Part shown: positions 1 to 8,739 of the stretch, piece by piece
How the letters are laid out: each line of letters begins with the position of its first letter
Numbering within the stretch: position 1 is the first letter of the stretch
Assembly (NCBI RefSeq): GCF_013407955.1
Contig: NZ_JACCBU010000001.1
Span: forward strand, 4,154,001-4,218,000
Source of the DNA: Microlunatus parietis
Lineage (GTDB): Bacteria > Actinomycetota > Actinomycetes > Propionibacteriales > Propionibacteriaceae
Direction: 5' to 3'
Length of the DNA: 64,000 nucleotides
Program-made: the position numbers and the translations under genes
Notes under the pieces: generated by a model
What the model saw: the letters and a program-made list of their open reading frames with translations, nothing else
The model's database searches: none
Told to the model about the DNA's origin: nothing

Positions 1-147
1 GCCAACGCCGACGTGTTCGACTTCGCGCTGTCCGGTGAGGAGGTGACCAAGATCAACGGGCTGGAGGCCGGCCACCGAACCGGCAACGATCCACAGACCT
101 TCGCCGCCAGCCAGCTCCGCCCGATCCCGGACCTCGCGTCCGACTGA
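1..147 (+). CDS. Aldo/keto reductase, C-terminal fragment
   Basis: The window opens inside a reading frame that ends at TGA 145-147. The 48 visible residues include ADVFDFALSGEEVTKINGL followed by HRTGNDPQTF, the typical tail of an NADPH-dependent aldo/keto reductase, where the RTGxDP segment belongs to the cofactor-binding C-terminal loop. The catalytic tetrad lies outside the window. The gene sits directly upstream of a CUT1-type sugar ABC transporter and an SDR, so it probably acts on a sugar or polyol taken up by that system. The substrate cannot be told from this fragment. Confidence 0.75.
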   Translation, partial: ANADVFDFALSGEEVTKINGLEAGHRTGNDPQTFAASQLRPIPDLASD

Positions 148-171
148 TCCGACTCTCGAAGGTTGACGTCA

Positions 172-1134
172 ATGACGACATTAGCGATGCGAGGAGTGCG
201 GCCCGAGGACAAGCGGGCCGAACGGCCTGCGCGACGCGGCCAGCGGGGCCGGCTGACCCTCTGGGTCTGGCTCTTCCTGCTGCCGACCGCGATCCTGTAC
301 GGCCTCTACACGCTGTACCCGATCGTGGCGAGCTACTGGTACTCCCTGGTCGAGTGGAACGGCTTCGAATCGGAGCAGCGGTTCGTCGGCCTGGCCAACT
401 ACCAGGCGGTGTTCGCCGACCCGATGTTCTGGAGCTCGTTCAAGATCACGTTGATCTTCATGCTGCTGGTGGCTCCGGCCCGGGTGATCCTGAGCTTCCT
501 GCTGGCGATCGTGCTCAACTCGCCGAAACTGCCGTTGGCCCGGCTGTTCCGGACCGCCTTCTTCCTGCCGGTGGTGACGACCACGGCGATCGTCGGCGTG
601 GTGATGCAGTTCGTGCTCGATCCCGCCAGCGGCCCGCTGAACAGCCTGCTGCAAGCCCTCGGCCACGGCGGCGGGATCAGCTTCCTCGGCGACTCGCAGA
701 CCGCGTTGATCACCGCGTCCGTGGTCTACGTCTGGAAGTTCTTCGGCATCACGCTGGTCTACTGGCTGGCTGCGCTGCAGACGATCCCGTCCGAGCTGTA
801 CGAGGCGGCGCGGATCGACGGCGCCGGGGCGGTCCAGCTGTTCACCCAGATCACCGTACCGCTGCTCAAGCCGTTCTTGATCATCATCTCGCTGCTCACC
901 ATCGAGGACTCGTTCCGGGCCTTCGACCTGATGCAGACGCTGACCGGCGGCGGCCCGTACTTCGCCACCGAGGTGATCGAGATCTACATCTACCAGCGGG
1001 CTTTCACCGCGCCGATCCCGCAACTCGGGTTCGCGTCGGCGGCGGCCGTCCTCTTCGGCCTGTTCGTCTTCGTGGTCGGACTGATCCAGCTCTGGGGCGT
1101 CTGGGCTGCGCGCCGGCTGCGGGCGGGGGCATGA
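172..1134 (+). CDS. Sugar ABC transporter permease (MalF/UgpA type)
   Basis: Predicted 320-residue inner-membrane permease of the CUT1 family. A short basic N-terminus is followed by about six hydrophobic segments, and the cytoplasmic EAA loop is visible as YEAARIDGAG with a following VPLLKP near residues 207-232; this loop contacts the ATPase. ATG 172 is preferred over the in-frame TTG at 163 because GAAGG at 158-162 is properly spaced from it. It lies 24 bp after the aldo/keto reductase and its stop overlaps the next permease (ATGA). No ATPase is encoded nearby, so the system probably shares an MsiK-like ATPase, as is common in actinomycetes. Confidence 0.9.
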   Translation: MTTLAMRGVRPEDKRAERPARRGQRGRLTLWVWLFLLPTAILYGLYTLYPIVASYWYSLVEWNGFESEQRFVGLANYQAVFADPMFWSSFKITLIFMLLVAPARVILSFLLAIVLNSPKLPLARLFRTAFFLPVVTTTAIVGVVMQFVLDPASGPLNSLLQALGHGGGISFLGDSQTALITASVVYVWKFFGITLVYWLAALQTIPSELYEAARIDGAGAVQLFTQITVPLLKPFLIIISLLTIEDSFRAFDLMQTLTGGGPYFATEVIEIYIYQRAFTAPIPQLGFASAAAVLFGLFVFVVGLIQLWGVWAARRLRAGA

Positions 1135-1985
1135 TGACCGCCCCGCGGGTGCGCCGGCTGATCAGAAGGCTGCCGTGGTGGATCGCGACGGTGTTCCTGA
1201 TCGGTGCCGTGCTGCTGTGGATCTTCCCGTTCGTCTGGATGCTGTCGGCGTCCCTGAAGGACAACACGGAGGTCTTCGCGGCCGGTCTGAACCTCATCCC
1301 GGAGATGCTGGTCTGGGAGAACTACGGCCGGGCCTGGGAGGACGCGCAGTTCGGCCGGTACCTGTTCAACACGGTGCTGGTCACCGTGATCACGGTGATC
1401 ATCGTGACGCTGCGCTGCGCCGCCGCCGGCTACGTGATCGGCCGTTACCGGTTCCGCGGCTCCCGCCTGATCGTCGGGATTCTGGTCGCGACGATCTTCG
1501 TCCCGACCGGTTACACGATCATCCCGGTCGTCCAGGTGTCGCTGCAGCTCGGCTTGATCGACTCGCTGGCCGGAATGATCTTGGCGCTCAGCGGCGGCGC
1601 GAACGTTGCCTCGATCCTGATCTACGCCGGCTACTTCCGGCAGCTGCCGCGAGAACTCGAGGAGGCGGCGATCGTCGACGGCGCCGGGTTCCTGCGCACG
1701 TTCCTGTCGATCATGTTCCCGCTGGCGATGCCGGTCACCGCGACGGTGGCCCTGCTGACCTTCCTGGGCACCTGGAACGCGTTCTTCCTGCCACTGGTGT
1801 TCACGTTCAGCCGTCCGGAACTGCGCACGCTGAGTGTCGGGATGCAGGCCTTCATCGGCCAGGACGCCGTGGACTGGTCCGGCATGACGGCCGCCGGGAT
1901 CATCTCGATCGTCCCCGTGGTCCTCCTGTTCTTCTTCCTGCAGCGCTACTTCGTCGAAGGCATCGCCGGAGCAGTGAAGTCCTAG
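1131..1985 (+). CDS. Sugar ABC transporter permease (MalG type)
   Basis: Second CUT1 permease, 284 residues. The ATG at 1131 overlaps the previous stop as ATGA; a second ATG follows at 1134. Six hydrophobic spans are visible and the EAA loop reads ELEEAAIVDGAG followed by FPLAMP near residues 178-203. The C-terminus FLQRYFVEGIAGAVKS matches the conserved end of the MalG group (QRYFVxGxxxGAVK). It should pair with the upstream permease to form the channel, with the lipoprotein downstream as receptor. Confidence 0.92.
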   Translation: MMTAPRVRRLIRRLPWWIATVFLIGAVLLWIFPFVWMLSASLKDNTEVFAAGLNLIPEMLVWENYGRAWEDAQFGRYLFNTVLVTVITVIIVTLRCAAAGYVIGRYRFRGSRLIVGILVATIFVPTGYTIIPVVQVSLQLGLIDSLAGMILALSGGANVASILIYAGYFRQLPRELEEAAIVDGAGFLRTFLSIMFPLAMPVTATVALLTFLGTWNAFFLPLVFTFSRPELRTLSVGMQAFIGQDAVDWSGMTAAGIISIVPVVLLFFFLQRYFVEGIAGAVKS

Positions 1986-2018
1986 CCAACTCTCGCCAAG
2001 CGAGGAAGGGGTGTCGGC

Positions 2019-3449
2019 ATGAGACCGACCATGAATCGCCGTGGATTCCTCAGTGGGATCACGGCCCTGGGAATCGGAGCGGCCGTCGCCGGGTGTTCCG
2101 GCGGCAGTTCCGGTACGTCGAGCGGAGGGCTCCAGTGGTGGGACCACTTCAGCGCCTACCAGGATCTCCAGAAGGAATGGGCCAAGGGCCAGTCCGAGCA
2201 GCTCGGCGTGCCGGTCACCTACACCTATTACGAGGCGTCCAAGGCCGGCGAATCGCTGCGCCTGGCCAACCAGGCGAAGAAGCTGCCGGACGTGTTCTCC
2301 AACGTCGTCGGCCTGCCGCTGGCCGCGCTCGTCGCCGACAAATGGATCCGCGAGGTCGAGTTGTCGGACGACACGTTGAAGCGGCTGCCGAAGGAGATCC
2401 TGGTCGAGGGGGTGACCAAGATCGACGGGAAGCTCTACGGCGTCCCGCTGCAGTCGTTCCGCTCCCATCCGAGCTTCACCTGGACCAACGTCGAGCTGTT
2501 CGCCAAGGCCGGCCTCGACCCGGCGGACATTCCGGGTGACTACGACAGCTTCCGGGCGACCTGCCAGAAGCTGAAGGCGGCCGGGGTCGCGCCGATGACC
2601 ATCGCGCTCGGCGCCGACGGCGGCCGGGCCGGTGATCAGATCAACGACATGGCCCAGGTCGCCGGCTTCCCCGGTCTCGGCGGAGTCCGTTACGCCACCG
2701 GGGAGTACGGGTTCCACGACGACACGTACGTGAACGCGATCGAGTTCTGGAAGGAGCTCTTCACCGGCGGCCTGATGCTGAGCGGTACGAACACGTTCAG
2801 CGTGGTCAACGCCAGGACCCGGTACGCCTCGGGCGGCGTCGCGATCTTCATCGACGGCGCCTGGTCGCCCGGCGGATCACGGGTCCTGCAGCCGGACTTC
2901 CTACCCAAGATGGGCGTCGGCCAGGTGGTGACGCCGGAGGCCGGAGCCCCGGTCGCCCTGTATCGCAACCTCAGCGGCCCGACCTTCGTGATCTCCGGCA
3001 GCACGAAAGATCCGGAGGCGGCCTCGAAGCTGGTCGAGTCGTTCACCGGCGAGGACTACCTGGTCAAGATCACCGAGGCGATGGACGCGCCGCCGATCGA
3101 TCTCGATCTTGTGGCCACTGCGGACGTGACGGATCCCTACAAGAAGGCGGTGACGATGCTGAAGGAGCAGGTGTTCCAGGGGCCGCAGGCGGTGGTCCGG
3201 AACCCGGACGTCTCGCTCGCCGAGGCCCGCCGCAAGCCCGTCACGCCCGGTCTCGGTGCGATCGTGCAGGGCTACCTCGGAGGTGACGTCCCCGACCTCC
3301 GGGCCGCGTTGAAGACGCTCAGCGACGCCAACGAAACCGAGCGGGAGAAGGCGATCGCGGCGGCCAAGGCGGACGGTGCCGAGGTCGCGCTGGACGACTA
3401 TGCCTTCCCGGACTGGAAACCGGGCGCCGACTACGCGTACTCGAAGTAG
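2019..3449 (+). CDS. Extracellular sugar-binding lipoprotein (SBP family 1)
   Basis: A 476-residue solute-binding protein. The N-terminus MRPTMNRRGFLSG carries a twin-arginine motif, followed by a hydrophobic stretch and a lipobox ending AGC near residue 26, so it is probably Tat-exported and lipid-anchored. The WWDHF segment at the mature N-terminus is typical of CUT1 receptors. ATG 2019 is preceded by GAGGAAGGG at 2002-2010. It lies 33 bp behind the MalG-type gene and its stop is overlapped by the ribosome-binding site of the next gene. The bound sugar is not predictable. Confidence 0.9.
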   Translation: MRPTMNRRGFLSGITALGIGAAVAGCSGGSSGTSSGGLQWWDHFSAYQDLQKEWAKGQSEQLGVPVTYTYYEASKAGESLRLANQAKKLPDVFSNVVGLPLAALVADKWIREVELSDDTLKRLPKEILVEGVTKIDGKLYGVPLQSFRSHPSFTWTNVELFAKAGLDPADIPGDYDSFRATCQKLKAAGVAPMTIALGADGGRAGDQINDMAQVAGFPGLGGVRYATGEYGFHDDTYVNAIEFWKELFTGGLMLSGTNTFSVVNARTRYASGGVAIFIDGAWSPGGSRVLQPDFLPKMGVGQVVTPEAGAPVALYRNLSGPTFVISGSTKDPEAASKLVESFTGEDYLVKITEAMDAPPIDLDLVATADVTDPYKKAVTMLKEQVFQGPQAVVRNPDVSLAEARRKPVTPGLGAIVQGYLGGDVPDLRAALKTLSDANETEREKAIAAAKADGAEVALDDYAFPDWKPGADYAYSK

Positions 3450-3461
3450 GAGTGGTTGATC

Positions 3462-4229
3462 ATGGAGCAGAGCGGTCAGCGAACGGCAGTGATCACCGGC
3501 GCGACCTCGACCCGTGGCATCGGCCGGGCGACCGCCGACGTGCTGGCGGCGCAGGGCTGGAGCATCGGTGTGCTGGATCTTGATCAAGCGGCCTGCGACG
3601 AACTGGCCGGTGAACTCACCGCGCGGCACGGCGTGGCGGCCTACGGCGCGGCCGCCGACGTGTCGGACGAGCAGCAGGCGCGGGCCGCGATCGATGCCAT
3701 GGAGGCCGCCCTGCCGCCGATCCTCGGGCTGTTGAACTCGGCCGGCGTCAGCTCGCCGCTCGACTACTTCGACGTCAGCTCGGACGAGTGGCACCGGGTG
3801 ATCGGGATCAACCTGACCGGTGCCCACTACGTGACCCGGCGGGTGGCCGAGACGATGGTCCGGAACCGGCGCGGCGGCCGGATCATCAGCCTGGCCTCGG
3901 TGTCCGCGCAGCGCGGCGGCGGCACGTTCAGCAAGACGCCGTACTCGGTGGCCAAGGCCGGGCTGATCGGGCTGACCCGGTCCCTGGCCCGCGAGCTCGG
4001 ACCGTACGACATCACGGTGAACGCGATCGCCCCCGGGCCGATCGACACCGACATCATGGGCGGACCGCTGAGCCCGGAACGGAAGCGCGAGCTGGCCGAT
4101 GATCTTGTGGTGAACCGGATCGGGCAGACCCGTGATGTGGCAGCCGCCGTCGCGTACCTGATCTCTGACGACGCGGGCTACGTCTCCGGGCAGACCTTGA
4201 ACGTCGACGGCGGCCTCTACATGCACTGA
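3462..4229 (+). CDS. SDR-family NAD(P)-dependent oxidoreductase
   Basis: Classical short-chain dehydrogenase/reductase, 255 residues. The cofactor motif TGATSTRGIG is at 12-21, NSAG at 92-95, the catalytic Ser near 148 and YSVAK with Tyr161 and Lys165. The end SGQTLNVDGGLYMH is standard for the family. ATG 3462 is chosen over TTG 3456 because AGGAG at 3448-3452 is correctly spaced. It is the last gene of the sugar ABC operon, so it probably oxidises the imported sugar or a derivative; together with the upstream aldo/keto reductase this resembles an oxidative (non-phosphorylative) sugar pathway, which is an inference. Confidence 0.9.
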   Translation: MEQSGQRTAVITGATSTRGIGRATADVLAAQGWSIGVLDLDQAACDELAGELTARHGVAAYGAAADVSDEQQARAAIDAMEAALPPILGLLNSAGVSSPLDYFDVSSDEWHRVIGINLTGAHYVTRRVAETMVRNRRGGRIISLASVSAQRGGGTFSKTPYSVAKAGLIGLTRSLARELGPYDITVNAIAPGPIDTDIMGGPLSPERKRELADDLVVNRIGQTRDVAAAVAYLISDDAGYVSGQTLNVDGGLYMH

Positions 4230-4232
4230 TCC

Positions 4233-5588
4233 TCAGGCGGGCGGGATGTTCGCGTTGTAGCGGAACACGTTGTCCGGATCGACCCGGGACTTGATCTTGG
4301 TCAGCCGGTCCCAGGCGTCCGGCTCGAAGGTGGCCCGGACGTCGGCCTCGGTGGCGCCGGCGCCGAGGAAGGTGAAGTGCCGGCCGCCCGTGTCGTGAGC
4401 GGACAGCGCCTCGAGGACCCGTTCCTGGGTGGCGGTCACCCGGTCCAGCTCGGTCTGCTCCGGCTCGGCCGACGAGAGTCCGATGATCATGGACGCGGTG
4501 AACGCGGCGTCGCGGTTGCCGACCGCGTTCGGTACGGCAGGTGGCCGGGCCAGGGCTCCGCCCAGGTGCCGCAACTCCAGGACCGGCGGGCGTTCGCTAC
4601 CCGGTCCGGCGGCCTTGATCAACTTCTCGATCGTGCCCTGGTCGAGGCCGTCCAGCAGGGTGCCGCGGGTGCGGTGCGGCGACGGGTCGGTCGGGTCGTT
4701 GTTGATCGTCGCGATCTCCGCGTACGGCAGCGTCCGGAACCCGCCCAGCAGCGGGTCGCCGATCGCGCCGAGTCCGCGGAACAGTTCCTCGGCCTGATCC
4801 GCCGGGCCGGTCGAGGTGGCCCGGATCGACAGGACGTGTTTTCCGCGCAGCGGCGGTGGCAACACCGGCAGATCGGGCAGCGGGACGACGACGGCGGTCG
4901 AGGTCACCTCGTCCGGCAGCGTCTGCAGCCAGTCGTACCAGGCCGCCAGCCCGGATCCGATCAAGGGGGTGTCGAAGAACAGCGAGCCGCCGTACAGCTC
5001 CCGTTGCGGGAACAGCCCGATCTCGATTCCGGCGACGACGCCGAAGTTCCCGCCGCCGCCGCGGACCGCCCAGAACAGGTCGGGGTCGCTGTCGGCGGTG
5101 ATCATGGTGCGCTCGCCGTCGGCGGTGATCAACTCCACCCGGTTCACATGATCGGCGGCGAACCCGTACCGCCGGGCCAGCGGGCCGATCCCGCCACCGA
5201 CCGTGTACGAGACAGTGCCGACCGAGCGGGCGTTGCCGGCCAGTCCGGCCAGTCCGTGCTCGGCGGCCGCGGCGACGACCTGGTCCCAGCGGGTGCCGGC
5301 GGCGACCCAGGCGGTCCGGCGTTCCGGGTCGATCGTGACGCCGGTGAGCCGGGAGGTGTTGATCAAGAGGCCGCCGTCGGTCCGGCCGGGCGAGCCGTGG
5401 CCGGTGGCCTGGACCGCGATCGGCAGCCCCTGGGCCTTGGCGTACCGGACGGCGGCAGTGAGTTCGTCGGTGTCGGCGGGCGTGGCGATCAGGTCGGGCC
5501 GGAGCGGGTTGAAGGTCTGGAATCCGGTCCGGCGCTGGTCGTAGTCGGGATCACCGGGCCGGATCAGGTCGATGGTCTCTGTGGTCAT
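4233..5588 (-). CDS. FAD-linked oxidoreductase (BBE/PCMH type)
   Basis: A 451-residue flavoenzyme of the berberine-bridge/6-hydroxynicotine oxidase family. An N-terminal FAD-binding PCMH domain (about 30-205) holds ATGHG, whose His is the usual covalent FAD attachment site. The second attachment residue, a Cys in many relatives, is absent in the corresponding GNARSVGTVSYTVGGG stretch, so a single 8-alpha-histidyl link is expected. AVRGGGGNFGV and the C-terminal BBE motif DPDNVFRYN are present. It converges on the SDR with a 3-bp gap and is divergent from a WYL regulator 62 bp away that probably controls it. The substrate is unknown. Confidence 0.88.
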   Translation of the reverse strand: MTTETIDLIRPGDPDYDQRRTGFQTFNPLRPDLIATPADTDELTAAVRYAKAQGLPIAVQATGHGSPGRTDGGLLINTSRLTGVTIDPERRTAWVAAGTRWDQVVAAAAEHGLAGLAGNARSVGTVSYTVGGGIGPLARRYGFAADHVNRVELITADGERTMITADSDPDLFWAVRGGGGNFGVVAGIEIGLFPQRELYGGSLFFDTPLIGSGLAAWYDWLQTLPDEVTSTAVVVPLPDLPVLPPPLRGKHVLSIRATSTGPADQAEELFRGLGAIGDPLLGGFRTLPYAEIATINNDPTDPSPHRTRGTLLDGLDQGTIEKLIKAAGPGSERPPVLELRHLGGALARPPAVPNAVGNRDAAFTASMIIGLSSAEPEQTELDRVTATQERVLEALSAHDTGGRHFTFLGAGATEADVRATFEPDAWDRLTKIKSRVDPDNVFRYNANIPPA

Positions 5589-5608
5589 GGCTGCGATACT
5601 AGGGACGC

Positions 5609-5631
5609 TTGAGGACGGATCGTGTCCTCAA
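5609..5631. promoter_or_regulatory. Operator-like inverted repeat in the divergent promoter
   Basis: A perfect dyad with arms TTGAGGAC and GTCCTCAA separated by 7 bp lies between the divergent FAD-oxidase gene (start 5588) and the WYL regulator (start 5651). Its placement in a 62-bp shared promoter fits the binding site of the adjacent regulator, inferred from position and symmetry. Confidence 0.65.
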
Positions 5632-5650
5632 CGGAGAAGAACCTGAACTC

Positions 5651-6628
5651 ATGACGGATGTCACGGACCGGTCGCTGGCGCTGCTCGGGCTGCTCGCGGC
5701 CCGATCCTCCTGGACCGGAGCCGAGCTGACCGACCGGCTCGGGATCACGCCCAGGACGCTGCGCCGCGATGTCGCCCGGCTGCGGACGATCGGCTATCGG
5801 ATCGACAGCACCACCGGGACCGCGGGCGGTTACCGGCTGGCCGCCGGCACCCGGCTGCCGCCGCTGGTCTTCGACGACGACGAGGCCGTGGCGATCGCCG
5901 CCCTGCTCGGGCATGCCGAGACGAACCCGATCGAGGGAGTCGGCGAGACGGCCGCCCGGGCCCTGGGCAAGCTCGGCCAGGTGCTGCCGCGCCGGCTCCG
6001 GGACCGGGTCGCCGCGATCGCCGCGGTGTCCGGCTCGGAGCCGCTGGCCGGCGCCGGACCGCGCGGGCAGGCGCCGATCGACGGCGAGGTGCTGGCCCGG
6101 CTGGCCTTGGCGGCGCGGGACCGCGAGGTGATCGGGTTCGGGTACCGGGACCGGGCCGGCCGGCTGTCCCGGCGCCGGGTCGAGCCGCACCGCGTGGTGA
6201 CCGGCTACGGCTGGTGGTATCTCGTCGCGTACGACCTCGGTCGCACGGACTGGCGGACGTTCCGGCTGGACCGGATCGCCGCCCCGGAGGGCACCGGGCA
6301 GCGATTCGGTGACCGGGAGCCGCCGGGCGGGGCGCGGGCGTATCTGAATCGATCGCTGGCCTCGACCCCGTACCGCTACCGGGCGGTGATCACGCTGGCG
6401 GCGACCGAGGAGGAGATCCGGGCCCGGGTCGGCTACCTGTTGCCGAGCCGGATCCGGCAGTTGGACGACGGACGCCGGCGGGTCGAGTTCGGCGACGACG
6501 ACCTCGGTGGCGTGGTCCGGGTCGTGCTGGCGTTGATCATCCCGGCCGTCCCGTACGAGCTGGAGGCCTCCGCCGAGGTCCGCGACGCCCTTCGCACTAC
6601 CGCCGCCGACCTGCTGGCCCACCTCTGA
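5651..6628 (+). CDS. YafY-family transcriptional regulator (HTH_11 + WYL)
   Basis: Predicted 325-residue regulator. Residues about 8-60 form a winged helix (ALLGLLAARSSWTGAELTDR then TPRTLRRDVARLRTIGYRI), followed by GGYRLAAGTRLPPLVF, typical of YafY proteins. The WYL domain around 140-200 contains the GYRDRAGRLSRRRVEPHRVV segment with WYLVAYDL. ATG 5651 has GGAGAA 12 bp upstream; an in-frame TTG at 5609 would place the start inside the dyad and was rejected. Divergent from the FAD oxidase, it is probably a ligand-responsive repressor of that gene and itself. Confidence 0.88.
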   Translation: MTDVTDRSLALLGLLAARSSWTGAELTDRLGITPRTLRRDVARLRTIGYRIDSTTGTAGGYRLAAGTRLPPLVFDDDEAVAIAALLGHAETNPIEGVGETAARALGKLGQVLPRRLRDRVAAIAAVSGSEPLAGAGPRGQAPIDGEVLARLALAARDREVIGFGYRDRAGRLSRRRVEPHRVVTGYGWWYLVAYDLGRTDWRTFRLDRIAAPEGTGQRFGDREPPGGARAYLNRSLASTPYRYRAVITLAATEEEIRARVGYLLPSRIRQLDDGRRRVEFGDDDLGGVVRVVLALIIPAVPYELEASAEVRDALRTTAADLLAHL

Positions 6629-6652
6629 GTCCCGCGCGTCACTCTGGCCTCA

Positions 6653-6677
6653 AGTTTTTCACGTAACGTGAAAAACT
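6653..6677. terminator. Perfect AT-rich dyad between convergent genes
   Basis: Arms AGTTTTTCACGT and ACGTGAAAAACT (12 bp, perfect) flank one base, between the convergent WYL regulator (ends 6628) and LysR gene (ends 6736). The T/A runs in the arms could serve as a bidirectional terminator (10-bp stem with a 5-nt loop), but the unusually AT-rich arms could also be a protein-binding site. Confidence 0.5.
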
Positions 6678-6735
6678 GGCACTTACGCGAGAAGTAACTC
6701 TGGTATTGCGACAAGAAGTGTGGGGAAGTGCTCCG

Positions 6736-7611
6736 CTAGGGCGTCAGGGCGGGGTCGGACAGGAAGGCTCGGGCTGCGGCGCTGAGCCGGCGGCCGGTGG
6801 GGGTGGCGACGGCCAGCTCCCAGTGGGGCACCTCGTCGGCCAGCGGGACGAACTTCGCCGTGGTCCGCTTGTGCCGGAAACTGTCCGGGACCACGGCCAC
6901 GCCGAGCCCGCCGGCGACCAGGTCGAGCAGGAAGTGGACATCATTGGCCTCCAGCGCGACCCGCCGCTCGATGCACGCCGCGGCCAGCACCCGGTCAGTC
7001 AGGTCCCGGGTGATCCAGCCGGGATGGAAGTCGACGAACGTCTCGTCCTTCAGGTCCAGCACCCCGATCTGCCGTTCGGCCGCCAGCGGGTGATCGGGCG
7101 CACAGGCCAGCAGCAGCGGCTCGGCGGACAGCGGCCGCAGCGTGATCCCGGGCTGCTCGACGAACGGCACCGACACGAAGGCTGCGTCCAGGTCGCCGCC
7201 GTGGACCAGACCCAGCAGCTCGGTCGACCCGGACTGGCGGAGCCGGATCTCGACGCCGGGATGGGCCCGGTGGAACCGGGTCAGCAGTGCCGAGACGTTC
7301 AGCCCGCCGAGGCACTGCAGGGTGCCGATCGCGAGCCGTCCGGTGACCACACCCTGCACCGCGGCGACCGCATCCCGGGCCGCCTCGGCCGCGCCGACCG
7401 TGTGCCGGGCCTCGGCCAGGAGGGCCCGGCCGGCGTCGGTCAGCTCGACGCTGCGGGTGTTCCGGATGAACAACTCGGCGCCCAGTTCCCGTTCCAGGGA
7501 ACGGATCGCGGTGGACAGGCCGGACTGGGCGACGTGCACCCGCTGGGCGGCCCGGGTGAAGTGGCGTTCCTCGGCGACGGCGATGAAGTACGTGAGGTGG
7601 CGGAGTTCCAT
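6736..7611 (-). CDS. LysR-family transcriptional regulator
   Basis: A full-length LysR regulator of 291 residues. The N-terminal winged helix (MELRHLTYFIAVAEERHFTR, then AAQRVHVAQSGLSTAIRSLE) is canonical; the rest is the LysR substrate-binding domain with two Rossmann-like lobes. It is divergent from an aldo/keto reductase gene 105 bp away, the usual arrangement for a LysR regulator and its target, with the effector probably an aldehyde or quinone-like compound (inference). ATG 7611 matches the family start exactly. Confidence 0.92.
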   Translation of the reverse strand: MELRHLTYFIAVAEERHFTRAAQRVHVAQSGLSTAIRSLERELGAELFIRNTRSVELTDAGRALLAEARHTVGAAEAARDAVAAVQGVVTGRLAIGTLQCLGGLNVSALLTRFHRAHPGVEIRLRQSGSTELLGLVHGGDLDAAFVSVPFVEQPGITLRPLSAEPLLLACAPDHPLAAERQIGVLDLKDETFVDFHPGWITRDLTDRVLAAACIERRVALEANDVHFLLDLVAGGLGVAVVPDSFRHKRTTAKFVPLADEVPHWELAVATPTGRRLSAAARAFLSDPALTP

Positions 7612-7716
7612 GGGTCATCCGTATCGGTGATCAGTGGAATCGGATTCTTCTGTTGGACAGGATAAACGTGGCGGCGCAGAGTGGGTGCCATCAGTTCTAC
7701 GGAAGGCACAACATCC

Positions 7717-8739
7717 ATGGAGTACCGCACCCTCGGCGGCACCGGCACGGTCGTCTCGACCCTCTGCCTCGGCACGATGACGTTCGGCCAGGAGAGCGAC
7801 GAGGCCGTCTCGCACGCCCAACTCGACCGGTTCGTCGAGCAGGGAGGCAATTTCGTCGATACCGCCAACGTGTACGGCCGCGGCGTCTCGGAGGAGATCA
7901 TCGGCCGCTGGCTGGCCGACCGAGGCAGCGCCGTTCGTGATCAGCTGGTGATCGCGACCAAGGGCCGGTTCCCGATGGGCGACGGCAGGAATGATCTTGG
8001 TCTGTCCCGGACCAACCTGTCCCGCGCGCTGGACGCCAGCCTGAAGCGGCTGCAGGTCGACCGGATCGATCTCTACCAGGCGCACGCCTGGGACGCGCTG
8101 ACGCCGATCGCGGAGACGCTGCGCTTCTACGACGACGCCGTCCGGGCCGGCAAGATCAACTACGTCGGGGTCAGCAACTTCACCGGCTGGCAGCTGCAGA
8201 AGGCGACCCTGGTGGCCGAGTTCCGCGGCCTGCCCAAGATCGTCACCCTGCAACCGCAGTACAACCTGCTGCAGCGCAGCATCGAGCTGGAGCTGACCCA
8301 GGTCTGCGAGAACGAGAACATCGGCATCCTGCCCTGGTCGCCGCTGGCCGGCGGCTGGCTGACCGGCAAGTACCAGCGCGACACCACACCGACCGGCGCC
8401 AGCCGGCTCGGCGAGGACCCCGGTCGTGGGATGGAGGCGTACGCCCGCCGCAACGCCGAGGAGCGCACCTGGCGGGTGATCGGCGCCGTCGAGCAGGTCG
8501 CCAAGGACCGTGGGATCTCGATGGCCCAGGTCGCGCTGGCCTGGCTCAACGACCGCCCGGCGGTGACGTCGGTGATCTTGGGCGCCCGGACCGTCGAGCA
8601 GTTGGACGACAACCTCGGCGCCGCGGGACTGCACCTCTCCGAGGACGAGACGAAGCTGCTCACCGAGGCGAGCCAGCCGATCGTCGACGACTACCCGTAC
8701 GGGCAGCCGGGGATCAACCAACGGCACCGCGCGCTCTGA
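7717..8739 (+). CDS. Aldo/keto reductase
   Basis: A 340-residue AKR with a complete catalytic tetrad: Asp48 and Tyr53 in FVDTANVYGRG, Lys82 in ATKGRF and His123 in LYQAHAWD. The C-terminal cofactor region SVILGARTVEQLDDNLGA is intact. It is the YajO/YhdN-like branch, reducing aldehydes or ketones with NADPH. ATG 7717 follows GGAAGG at 7701-7706. It is divergent from the LysR gene. Its 3' end overlaps by about 26 bp the out-of-frame tail of a broken membrane gene on the other strand. Confidence 0.92.
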   Translation: MEYRTLGGTGTVVSTLCLGTMTFGQESDEAVSHAQLDRFVEQGGNFVDTANVYGRGVSEEIIGRWLADRGSAVRDQLVIATKGRFPMGDGRNDLGLSRTNLSRALDASLKRLQVDRIDLYQAHAWDALTPIAETLRFYDDAVRAGKINYVGVSNFTGWQLQKATLVAEFRGLPKIVTLQPQYNLLQRSIELELTQVCENENIGILPWSPLAGGWLTGKYQRDTTPTGASRLGEDPGRGMEAYARRNAEERTWRVIGAVEQVAKDRGISMAQVALAWLNDRPAVTSVILGARTVEQLDDNLGAAGLHLSEDETKLLTEASQPIVDDYPYGQPGINQRHRAL

